Shown: positions 1 through 11,214 of the stretch, piece by piece
How the letters are laid out: each line of letters opens with the position of its first letter
How positions within the stretch are numbered: the stretch's first letter is position 1
NCBI RefSeq assembly: GCF_022539665.2
Contig: NC_081333.1
Coordinates: 1,116,001 to 1,180,000, forward strand
Length of the DNA: 64,000 nt
Direction: 5' to 3'
From: Daphnia carinata
Taxonomy: Eukaryota; Arthropoda; Branchiopoda; Diplostraca; Daphniidae
Notes under the pieces: model-generated
The model's database searches: none
Seen by the model: only the letters and a program-made list of their open reading frames with translations
What the model was told of the DNA's origin: nothing
Made by a program: the position numbers and the translations under genes

Positions 1-213
1 GCAATAGCGCTAAGCGAAATAGGGGGGGGGGAGGATTTTCAAAAAAGAAAGAGAGAGAGAGATAGAGAGAGAAAAAGGCACACGGATAGAAGCACAGGTG
101 GAGCTCTTTGCCGTCGTTCATTTTCCCATTTTTGAATTGAGAGATAGAGATAGAAAGAGAAAGAAAAAAAAAAAAAAAATAATAATAATAAAAATAATAG
201 GGCGAGTCACAGT

Positions 214-3200
214 CTATTGCTCTCTGGCGCGGCTTTGGCCGCCACTGACCCCACCACCACTGCCGCCTGTCCTCATTCTGCCGCCGGAAGCGGCGGAGGC
301 CATGGTCATGGGAGCACCTGGTTGCTGTAGTGGCTGTTGCTGCTGGCTCATCATCGCTCGGATGCGCCGCTGGGCCGACTGGACGGCAAAAAAGTTGCCG
401 ATGATGTGGACGGTCGTTTCTTCGCCGGTCGATGCACCTTGTTCCGGCAATTTGATGACCGACGACGTAGTCCGCTGCATTTCGCGGACATTCTGACCCC
501 CTTTGCCAATAATCCGGCCAACTTGGCTCGACGGCACCAATAGCTCCACTGTTAACCGGACGTCCTCACCGGCCGGCATGAATCCTTCTTCGCGCATTTT
601 TTCAAAAATGAGGTACTGCGCCTTCCACTGGGCTTCCGGCGTACCGACAATGGTGACTTTCCTTTCTGCTTGCGGTTCCGCAGTCGTGCCTTCCGGCAGA
701 GAAGTAATTTTTACAGAAGCACCCGAAAATCGAATGATGTTCCGGATGTGAGAACCGCGCGTTCCAATGATGGCACCAACTGCACTGTTGGGGATGTAGA
801 GGAAACTCGTCTCCTATTCAAAAGGAAAGAAAGAAAATAAATAAACGGAAGCGAAGAGAACAAAAAAAAAAAAAAAATAAAAATAAAAATAAAGAAAATA
901 AATAATAATAAATCAATTTCTGGAAGTGTCTTTTACCTGTTGGGAACCAGTAGGCGGCACCAGGCCGGGTGGGTAGACACCTCCTGCTCCGACGCCTACA
1001 CCGGCTGGTCCTCCTTGTGCGTAGGGCGCCGCTCCGGGTGCTCCGGGGTGGTACATACCGGCAGCGGCGGCGGGTGGCGTACCCCTCACTGAGGGAGAGA
1101 ATCCCATGCCAACCGTCGACATCATGGCCATCGGATGTAGACCGGGGAACATCATACTTTGAGGCTAAAGTTTTTTGAAAGAAAACGAAATCCAAAATGG
1201 CGATGGAATTATGTCGTGTGAAATGTTAGGATGAAAGTAAAGGATTCCTTACAGCCATGGCTTGCAGATCGCTCTCGTAGCTTTGACGTAGTTTGGCGCT
1301 AATCATTCCTTCGGCTCTCGACATGTTTTCAATGCTTCCTTTAATCGTAATGACGCGTTCCATATTAAAACTGCTCACATCGTTCAAACTTTTGCGTTTA
1401 AAAAAAAATTAATAAATAAATAATAAGAGAAGTTCAGTGGTTATTCGTATTATTTGAAATAACCAAAACGCGTGTGCGTGTGTACCTGGATACGGTGATT
1501 TTGGTTTCCGTCTCAAGCATAACTCGCTTGATAGTGCTGCCTCCTTTACCGATTATCCGTCCGATCAGGTTATTGTGCGCCAGGATTTTCAACGAGACTT
1601 CCCTGTTAGGACGTTGACATACAAAAAAAAAAAAACGACAGGTGAAATCAGAATTGACGAAAAAAAAAAAAAAAAAATGTTGAATCTCTATGGTTTTTTT
1701 TTTTTCCATACCCTTTGTTGGTGTTATCGGCTTCCTGTTGCATCACTTCTAGGATGCGACGACAAGCGTTGGTGCAGTTCTCTGGATTGCCGTAAATGGT
1801 GATGGCCTTTTCCAACGAGCCGACATTCTCTTTTCGATGAACGTCCACCCTACACGTCAATGAATGGAAAAGGGTAACCGCATGAATAACGAATAAGGAA
1901 AAATAGAAATTGCTTTTTCTCAAAAATAAATCTCGATAAAATTACACCTACCGAGCTCTTGTTTGCTGCGTAATCTGTCGAATAGTTCCACCCTGACGAC
2001 CGATAATGGCTCCCACCATTTCGCTGGCCACCAGAACTCTACGATGAAAATATTGGATTACAAAAATGTCTGCCTATTTTTTGGAATTAAAAAAAAAAAA
2101 ATTCAGATTGAAATCAAAGAAATACCTGAGGGGGAAATCAGGTTGTCTTTGAGGTCCTTGATTGCCTCCGCCACCAAACGACATGGTCTGCGATCCAGGT
2201 CCGGAGCGCGATCGTCCTGATCCGCTACCCCCAGCTCCTCCTCCGCCCCCTCCTCCTCCGCCAGCTCCTCCCCGTGAGCTACCGCGTCTCGACTCCATTG
2301 CCGATTCGATTTGAAGCAGTGATCCTTCAATTTCGACTTCGCTCAGTTCTTTTAAAGCGCTGCATATATAAACAAAGAAATTCAATGTTTAAAATCAATC
2401 ACAAACTTGAATTGTCTCTAGTAGCGGGATCGTGTATCAGTTTGGGGTGAAATTTGAAAGAAAACAAAAAAATGGAGGGGTGTGGCCCACCCACGTAAAC
2501 GGTGCTCAGTTAGGATCCAGTTACAGAATTTGCTTCAGTTCACCAATGAAAAATGACCCATTTTTTTTTCTTTCTTTCATTTTAAAAAAATTATGTTTCG
2601 TAATAGTTGTAATGAAATAATACGAGAATTGTTGCTAGTGCGTCTCGGCCAAACAATTAGCGGAATAACGGTGTCATTGGCATTGCAATTTTTTTTTTTT
2701 TTAATGGAAAATGGCGGATGTCACTCGAAGTGAAATGGCAATTTTTTTTTTTTTTTTTTAAATCTTTTAGCTCGTCATTTTGTAAAACACGAGAGTTTTC
2801 ATACACGTTTCCTGTTTGTAGTATTCCTTTGACAAACCGTGAGAAACACTCTGAGAGGGAGAGAGACACCCTCCGGAAGAGTGGTGTAAGATTTTAGTCT
2901 TCTTTTACCATTAGACATATTTCATTTGTCGGAACAGAATTTTTCATGTCTGCGTGAGTGCAGGGAATTGCATTTCTTTGAACAAACAAAAACATAAAAG
3001 GAACTGAGGGGAGGGGTTGAATTAGCTCTAACATTATGTGAGTTTGTATGGGTATGAAATGTAGGGGTAACCTAGTGACAACGTTCAACTGGCAGCAACG
3101 TGGCGTCGTCCTTGGAATCTCGCACAAACGTTACCAACGACGGTGGAATGAGGGCTGTTGTTTTCACACAACACGGTAATTACACCTGACCTGCTTTCGA

Positions 3201-4917
3201 TTCAACGGGAATCCAGTCGCCTAGCCAGAGACAGAATCGACATTCACCAGCGCGGCCGTCCTTTTTGTCTTACGTGTGACGCACATTGAGGTCCGAAGCT
3301 GAAAATGTTCTGTGCGTTTTTTTTTTTCTTTTAAGTTTTTTCGAGGGGGGGGGGGGGCTCAGTTTCGATTCGTATACACAACTAGGCAATGTCTTCTTGG
3401 CTTTCAATGTTCTGTTTGTTTTTTTCTCAGTTGAGGAAATAAGAGAATGAAACCAAAGATACACACACACACACACACGTTGATTTTCACTCAAAAGACC
3501 AAGTGCGCCTGACGACTGGCATGAGATTGCGTCACACAATCTTCAAGAACCTCCCGAAAGTGTAGTTTGTGACCGACGCAGTTAATCTTGGCACAGGCAG
3601 TGGCAGATAGATGGAATTGGAAAAAAACACACAGCCAACGCAAACAGGGCACGCAACACTGGGACGTAAAGTGTCGGAGTGATTTCGGATGAAGATGAAA
3701 ACAAAACAACAAAGACCAACAAACCGAAGAACGGCTGCGTGTGGGTGTTTTTAGTCACACGTCGCAGTAGCAGACTACACTGAGAGTGCTGCCATCTAAC
3801 GCTTGTTCCAACAAACGGCGCCACTTTACCGACTCCGCGTGTCCGCCATTCCGTCGTCTGCTAGTTCACGAGTTTCGCAACGTAAACCCAACATTTCGAT
3901 ATTGGGAAGAAGACAAAGTAAAAAGCAGGCGAAGAAGTAAAAAGAAAAGAAAAAGGGCTTACTTTTCTGCTTCTTCGGGCGTTTCAAAGACAACCTCAAT
4001 GGTTTGATAGCCGCCTGCTTGAGGTGACGGGGCGTCTCCACTTCCTCCGCTTGCACCTCCGCTGATCTTTTCACACTTGAGCAACGTTCCTAGCGGCGTC
4101 AAGAGCCGCTCCAGTTCCTCGTAGCGCACATGGGCTGGCACGTTGCTCAGATACAGCGTCCGCGACAGTACACTAGATACAGAAAAGGACGAAACAAACG
4201 TTTAAAAAACCAATTCCAAGAGCACTCATCACACGTCACTGCGAAAACAACACATGCAGACGAACAAGAGACAAGTAAAAAAAAACTGGGCAAAAAAAAA
4301 AAAAAAAAAAAAGGCCGGACGTGACCGTACACAGGTGGTGGTGTAACTAGTGAAAGATGCCATTAAAAAACATGACAACTGGCCATTTCCTTCCTTTCAC
4401 CACACGTCTGTATTGTTTCCGATACCAATGACGAGGAAAATGATTGTCAACCATCAGTCATGTCGACCTGTATCACATGCATTACACATGTTTTTTTTTC
4501 TTCGAAATCTTTTAGAGTACTCTAAAATGGGTTTTCCCCCTCCCCCCCTGTCGAAATGAGAGGAGATTGTGGTTTTTTTTTTTTTTTCCCTTTTTCCTTT
4601 CTGTACATTCAAGTCAAGTGAAGCGAAACAAAACAGAACATAAAAAGCTTTTCAGTGATCAAATGTCCGGCAAGGGTGGGCGTGATTGCGGACAGTTGCA
4701 TGCCCGGTACATTGGACGACCACGCGCCCGGTGACGCACGGGAAATGATGCAACGGAGCGCGATCGTGAAAAGGCCGGAAGAATCCACACGCGAACAGAC
4801 ACACACACACACATAGAAGGAAAAGAAAGAGAGAGAGACAGACGGATTCCCGCAAGATGAAGGACGTCTACAATATACCGTATGGAATTTTTAGTTGAAA
4901 GTAATCCTTTTGGGTGG

Positions 4918-4950
<33 letters not shown>

Positions 4951-6052
4951 CAACAAACGAGATGCACAAGTGAGGACGTCGAAACCACTACTGAACGCCG
5001 GCCAGTCAGCGCTTCCCATCTTATTATTCCTGTGTGTGTGTGTGTGTGTGTCCAGATGTGTGTTGCGACTTAATGGAACAACTGGCTGCACGAACGAACG
5101 AAAGGAAGAAAGAAAAAAAAAATGGGGATAAAGGAGAATGGAGAAAAAGGAAAGAAAAAAAAAAAAGAGAAGTGATCATTCGTCAAGCCAACACTAAAGC
5201 TCAGTCGACTTTGAATTGCAATGGAGATTTCTAAGAGATCAATTGCGTGTTTCACATTCTTTCCGAACGTTGATGAAATGATAACAAAACAAAACAAAAA
5301 AAAAAACGAAATAATAATTTCGAATTTTGTAACAATGGCGTTGAAATCCATCAAGTGATGAGTGAATGTTTTATCGCCATGAGGGGCTTTTTTTTTTTTT
5401 TTTTTGCTTTTTGATTTAGTTTGACGTCAGTCAGGTGATGTCACCGTGGTCGACGCGATTGGTCGACCGGTCGTTCGGGACAGCCATTGGTGGAACGGTG
5501 GTGCATCGATTCAGTTGAGGAAATGTATTGGGAAAAAAGAAAAAAAGCAAAAGACGGAACAAGTCAAAACGGAGCAATCCCGCCCGCCGCCGGTCAAAAG
5601 ACCGGCCGGGATTACTGGGTGGGTATAACTCCTCCTCTTTCGGCGCCAAAGTTTCACTAGTGTCTCAAATTCCACAGAATTTCTTTCCCTTTTTTTTGCG
5701 TGTGTGTGTGTTAAAATCTCTTTAACACAAAAAAAAAAAAAAAAAAAAAAAAGGTCTTTTTTTGGCTATGCAGGTTGTCCCGTTCCTTTCGACCATGTCC
5801 AGATCGAATGACTGGTAAATGGCCAATTTTATTCGAATTTTTTTTTTTTTTTACTTTCAAACAAGCAAGATGGAAGTTCGGAATTCTAAATCAGACGATC
5901 AAACTTGAAAAGAGTTTGAACAACCATTTTTTTTTTTTTACTTAATTACCTTCATCGTACAGAGACGCATTCCAAGCTTGAAGAAGCTACCCGCTTTTTC
6001 TTTCTTATGGGACAAAAACAGCTTGATAAGTGTATGCTAATAAACCCCCTCC

Positions 6053-6083
<31 letters not shown>

Positions 6084-9000
6084 CTTCCTCCTCTCGTAGG
6101 GTACCGTTCCAGCGAGATGAATTTAGTTTTGATAGCGGCTCCTTCTTTGCGCTGGTTCCCGTGGTGATGGCAGCAGCCTTTTTGATTTTTCTTTTTTATT
6201 TTTTGATTCCTAGACTATCTCGCTAAAGATACCATTGTGTGCGTGTGTGTGTTAAGAGAGAATCAACCAGACTTGAAAGGCTCAACCTTGCCGATCTCTC
6301 CCATACATCTGTCTGGCTTGCGAATTGTTGGTAGACGGCCAAATCGAAACGCGTCTCACGATGCTGCTGGTTGGTCATGTCGCCCAATCGAGCAACCGCT
6401 ATAGACACGACAACAACAACAACAACGGGGAAAAATAAAAAAGAGGGGTAATCAATATGTTGACCAAACGGAATTGATCAGGAAAAAAAAAAAAAAAAAT
6501 GATTATGATCATGTGCTTTTTTGCGCTGTTTGAAACGGTTAGTTCTGCTTTCATATACTGTGATTGTTACGTTTTTGTGTGTGTGTTCCTCATTGAGTAT
6601 GTCGACTGATTGGGTATAGACGATCTCAGATGTCCCTTCTTTTTTCTCTTCAGGCTGGCAGATTTAAGCGAGCAAGAGATTGGGTTTCATCCTTACGATG
6701 GTATCGAATGTATGGCAGTTAAAGCATACCCAACTGATTATGAAAATGGCTGCAATCTTAATGAAAAGCAAAACATGGGATTCGAATAGCGAATTGCTGG
6801 CGCCGGCCATCCACCGCTTCATCCGTGATCTTTGGGTGGTGACGTCCACTTTCCCAAAGCTGTTTGATTCCATTTTACCGGGGTCAAAGCTGATAAGCGT
6901 TACATGGTACTTTTGCTAAAAAGTTCTCAAGTATGTGTTAAGCAACAGTAGTGATGACTAATGCTCGACAAGAAATTCAATATTTAGAATGTTTTTTTTT
7001 TCTTCTTTTAGCTTTGCTGCGGTAGAAAGAAAACTAGAAAAAAACAAACAATAATCGTGTCGAGATGAAGAAAGCGTAGTTGTTAATTTGGTCGCTAGAT
7101 GGCCGCGTTGGCTTTCACACCAGCATTGGCTTATCGCCTTCCAAACGACAAAATGGCGGATGGCTTCTACCCCCCCCCCCCCCTCCCTCAATCGGAAATT
7201 CCATCCATTGCTCGAGCCAAGTAAACAATTCGATGGCATTAAACTGGTTTTTTGGATTCACTCTTTCAATCGAAGGTATGACATGAAACTAAAGGTACGA
7301 TGAAAAAGAGAGAGAGAGAGAGCTGTAGGGGTAATAGAGAGAGAACGGCGTATGTGTTGTGCCCTAACAGGGAAAAAAAAAGAGAGAGAGAGAGAGATCC
7401 TCTTCGGACCGGTTGCCGCTTGCTGACACGGCGGATCAATGACCTCCCAGTTATTTGTAACTGTTTCAAACTAGTAGTGAGAAAACAAAAAAAAAAAAAA
7501 AAAGGAAAAGGCGCAGAGATCGGAATTTCTATAGCCGAGGAGAAAATAACAACAAAACAAAGTTGAAAAAGAAAAGATCTCTTAACACAACCTTGTCCGA
7601 GGCCCCGGCCTTGGATACACGGCGGCCTTCTTCTCCCCCTCCTTGTGCTTGATTTTATTCCTGAAATTGGGCCTATTTCAGCCTTGCGGCCATCTTTGGA
7701 AGTATGCGCTATCTACTACAACATCTTCTTGGGCCCTTTTCTCTAGAAAACATCAGCGCGCGCGCCGACCAGCATCCGGCCAACACTTTCTGCATTCCAT
7801 GCTAGTCCCTCTTTTTTATTTAATATTTTTTTTTTTTTTTAAAGAAAATTCCATTTTGTTTTTGTATTTTTTTACGTAAAAGGGGAGAAAAAGGAAGACA
7901 TTCTTTTTATAGAGAGAATGACAAGAAGAGCGGCCATTTTTGGAAATCGAGATGTTCAAACTCGATCACCTGAAATGCGTGTTATTATTTGTTATTATAA
8001 AAACACACACACACACATAAGCCGTTGGAACGAAAATGATTGTGAAGTCATCGCAAAAGTAATTATTGAAATAACCCCAGAAAATAATTTAAATAAAAAC
8101 TGTCAACTCATTTCCCGTTTGTTGGGTTTCGGAGTGGGGGTTCTGTGTTTTCTTCGTGAGAAGTTCTCTGTGTGTGTGTGACAAAAAGTGCCGTATAAAA
8201 AGAATTCGAAAAATCAATATTGACACAAGTTTTTTTTTAAGTCAAAAGATCCATCTGACTCTTTCTGAATACGAAATTATTCCACTGCATAATTTTCTGT
8301 TTTTAGTTTTCTATTCAGTTTTTTTTTTTAAACCTGATGACATAAGAATGAAGTTCTTTTTTTTTTTTTTTTTATTATGGGTACGTATTCAGTTAAAATA
8401 GATGGGGCTTCATTAACTCGTAGGAATTCTTGCTCTTTTTTTTTTGCCCCAAGAAGATGAGGTTTAAATATAACTCGTGCCCCCCGGTGGAGGGGTGGCT
8501 TTAACTGTACGTGTTGCCGTATCTGTTTGTAAATATAGAACCGAAAGGGCGGAAGAAGAATGGCACTCTCTACATGTTGGAACTTTTTAGAAAGAAGAAT
8601 TCCTTCCCTCTGCTTTCTCGTGCAAAAGGAAATGACACGAAAAAAAAAAAACGGAACTCGAAAATAGATTTTCTAGGGAGAGGTTACATGGCACTTTGGG
8701 CAGCTGTACATTTAAAGCCCTAGAAAAAAAAAAAAGAAAGATGTTTTCTCAATGAATGGAGCAGGTTTGTGTGTCTCTCTATTGGAATGTCCTGCCCCCG
8801 CTAGCCATCGATTGTTTTGATTATCTTGATCTCTATTAACTGCCGTAAGGGGGTTTGGCTTTCTCCAAGAAATTAAAGCAAAAAATGATGGCTACATACA
8901 CCAGCGGACATTATTTTTGCTCCATGCAAGTTTTTTTTCGTTTTTTTTTTTTTTCATTCATGAAACTGGATCTTCGGTCGATCACGTGATCAGATTCTTA

Positions 9001-10887
9001 TCTGGAAGCAGCTGCTTTTGGGGTCAATATCTTCCATGCACACATACAAACAGAAGAGACGTCCGTTACTAGGCCGAACGAAGGCTACTGTTGCCACCGC
9101 TGCGCAACGTGAGTGCGGGGATCTCAACACACACACACACACGTAAAAATCAGGAAATAGAAGGAAGATAGATAACCAGCAGAGAGGGGAGAGATAACAA
9201 AAAAAAAAAAAAAAAAAAAAGAGAAAACTTTGAACTTGTAGGGGCTATTTCAATTTCTCATTGTAAACATTTTCAACGGGAGCAGAACCGGAAACGCCAC
9301 GCAACAATCTTAATACATTTAAGACAATAAATGCGAAGTGTTTCACTTACTTTCGTCGTCCACCGGCAACCGAAGGCTCAACGACCAATGTGGAACCCAT
9401 AAAAATTTGTCCTGTTCAAAAACAACAATTAATATTCATGATAAAAGAGTCCACAAGAAGAATCACGAAATAATATCAAATATTTCAAAAGAATAAAAAC
9501 AAAAGAAATAGAGAAATAATCTTGAAGAGTGTTTGTACCCGATGGCAGCAAGCTAGCACTAGCAACAGCCTAATTTGAATAAGCCTACGTTTGATATCTC
9601 GAATCTGTTTTCGTCGTGAAATCACGACAGGCGAGAGAGGACGACATTCCACTAGCCGCATACCTGCATGTGATTACGAAACTAGCTCACAGGCAGCAGC
9701 TCATGATTTTTTTGTGTGTGTGTACACGGCTGCTGCTGGATCAATAGCCCAGCTACCGGTTTCAGAGCCGTTTGACTTTTGAGGCCGTTCCCGAAGTGGC
9801 GACACTAGCGCATCGACGGATTTTTTTTTGTGTCTTTCTGGCGACAGTTGGACAAAACGTGTCAAATACTTTGTAGCCTTTTTTTTTTATTATTATTATT
9901 CTTCCCCTCTTCTGGCCAATCAGCAGCTGATTGGCCAGTTTTTAAAATTCGCGATTAAAGGGTAAAATAAAAATTGGAATTAAAAAAGGAAATTAGAAGG
10001 AAGGAAGAAAACGCATTTGCCACTTAAAAAAGAAAAGAATATTTTCTTCTTTTATAGACATTCTCGTAAACGGGGCTCAGTTACGATCCCGAGACAGCCT
10101 CGAGACGGTGGAATGCGCCGTATAATAACTCGCAGCTATTCCTCGAGGTGTGTTCCAGATCCAAGAAGCTACCGGCGACGTGCTACCTCCTGGCTGCACA
10201 CACGGGACTTTGGGGCAACAAGAAATAAAAAAACAAAACAAAAAATACCTCAGCATAACCTCACATGACTCTATATAGACAGCCGTTGCCTATATACAAG
10301 CCATGTTGCCTACAAACCATAGATAATTATCAAACCGCATTGGATATATATATATATATATATATATAATTTTTTTTTGAAAGAATACAAAAATAGAGGG
10401 AACAAAAAAAAAAGTGAAATGTGTCGATTAGTTAAGGTGTTATATAGGGTGGGTGTTTCGGTCGCTATAAAAATAGGGAATATTATCGATTCCGTCCGTC
10501 GAGTGGCGCTACCGTCGCCTATCCCCCGCGCACGACCCAATCGATAATCTCTCTACTTTTCTTTTTGAGTTACTGTAATTTGTTGACACTTTCCTTTTAA
10601 TCTTGCGGAAGCGTTTGTTTCCAACACTTGTTAATTATCTCGCAAGTGAATATTAAAAAAAAAAAAAATTGGTTAAAATCAATAAAAAACAAAAAACAAA
10701 ACAACTTACCATTGAGTTTCTCGATGGCGCGATCGACTGTGCTCTGTTCAGGGCAATCGATAAAGGCATAGCCGCCCCGTTTGACCAGGACGGAGCTAAC
10801 GTTGCCGACGCCGCTCTCTTGAAGCAGTTGCCGCAGCGCCGCCTCGTTCGCTTCCGCCGCCAGATTTCCGATGTACAATTTGCTCAT
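214..10887 (-). CDS. Imp: Imp / IGF2BP family mRNA-binding protein (2 RRM + 4 KH), ten coding exons
   Basis: Exons in transcript order: 10887-10710, 9411-9351, 4172-3963, 2359-2126, 2038-1952, 1849-1712, 1602-1486, 1370-1253, 1164-937, 813-214. All introns are GT-AG, phases agree throughout, and the product is 656 aa. RRM1 (about residues 1-78) starts MSKLYIGNL and has GYAFIDC as RNP1. RRM2 (about 84-170) contains [15 protein letters not shown] Gly/Ser-rich linker follows. The four KH domains carry the GxxG loops GRQG (about 240), GKGG (about 315), GTRG (about 467) and GKGG (about 550). VDVHRKEN in KH1 and LKILAHNN in KH2 are near-identical to vertebrate IGF2BPs. A Pro/Gly/Ala-rich spacer (about 381-457) separates KH2 from KH3, and the tail is Gln/Gly/Ser-rich. 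Family members bind target mRNAs in cytoplasmic granules and control localisation, stability and translation. The stop is at 214-216. No minus-strand AATAAA lies before the window edge, so the 3' UTR runs off it. Upstream non-coding exons are not resolved. Confidence 0.93.
2360..3962 (-). other. Imp intron 3 (no gene seen)
   Basis: This intron lies between the RRM2 exon and the Gly-rich linker exon, with GTAAGC at 3962 and TATGCAG at 2360. It holds several poly(T) and poly(A) tracts of 10-17 bases (about 2689, 2741, 3317), a G run near 3345, a short CA repeat near 3463, and a GCCATCTAAC CTCF-like core at 3791. The short reading frames here are low-complexity and have no splice support. Confidence 0.8.
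4173..9350 (-). other. Imp intron 2, 5.2 kb, microsatellite-rich
   Basis: This is the largest Imp intron. Contents include CA/TG repeats (about 4799, 4919-4949, 5033-5051, 8002), GA repeats (about 7308, 7381) and many poly(A)/poly(T) tracts (5385, 5730, 6058, 8360, 9199). A compact GC-rich patch at 5423-5520 contains TGACGTCA, GATTGG/CATTGG boxes and two GGTCGAC motifs, and could be a regulatory element. The candidate alternative Imp exon is at 6287-6378. The remaining reading frames look like homopolymer artefacts. Confidence 0.7.
6287..6378 (-). CDS. Imp: Probable alternative first coding exon of Imp (isoform without RRM1)
   Basis: Inside the 5.2-kb intron between RRM1 and RRM2 an open segment starts ATG ACC AAC CAG at 6378. 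It encodes [18 protein letters not shown] and a further 12 residues, then reaches an AAG|GTTGAG donor at 6287. It ends in phase 2, exactly the phase the exon at 4172 requires, so the join to [14 protein letters not shown] is in frame. A possible acceptor (GTCTATAG) lies just upstream, so it could also be an internal exon. The resulting protein would start with a unique peptide of about 30 aa and go straight into RRM2 and the KH domains. Alternative N-termini are plausible for this family; the exon itself is inferred from phase and codon-like sequence only. Confidence 0.45.
9912..9938. promoter_or_regulatory. Perfect 12-bp inverted repeat built from two CCAAT boxes
   Basis: CTGGCCAATCAG and its exact reverse complement CTGATTGGCCAG are separated by CAG. 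Each arm contains a CCAAT box with the flanks preferred by NF-Y (CCAATCAG). It sits about 950 bp inside the Imp transcription unit, in the first coding intron. The palindrome is seen directly; a regulatory role is inferred. Confidence 0.4.
10344..10369. repeat. Imp: AT dinucleotide microsatellite in Imp intron 1
   Basis: Thirteen AT units. A second array of similar length lies at 15381-15401 upstream of RAB3GAP1, and a short one at about 11887. Confidence 0.9.
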
Positions 10888-11182
10888 CTTCTGTTGTGCT
10901 CTCTTCTGTTTGTATCAAAAATCCCGACACCCCACTTTGATTTTTTTTTTTTTTTTCGGCGAGGAGGGAAATATAAAAATTCCGGGCGTAGGATTCCGCA
11001 CACAGAAAGGCCACAAACACACACGCACAAAAAAAAAAAAAAAAAAAAATCAACTGCAACGATGACGCGGCCAACTGCTTGTTGAAAAAAAAAAAAAAAA
11101 TGAAACAACGTAAAAGAAAAAAATCAAATGAAGTCGATCAGTTGATTAGATATTATGAGATTTTCAGCCATGTAGGCAGAGG

Positions 11183-11214
<32 letters not shown>

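Noticed and set aside
98-1195. Plus-strand and minus-strand open frames overlapping the Imp KH exons
   Set aside because: They are shadows of the KH-domain exons or read through poly(A) introns into Lys/Phe runs.
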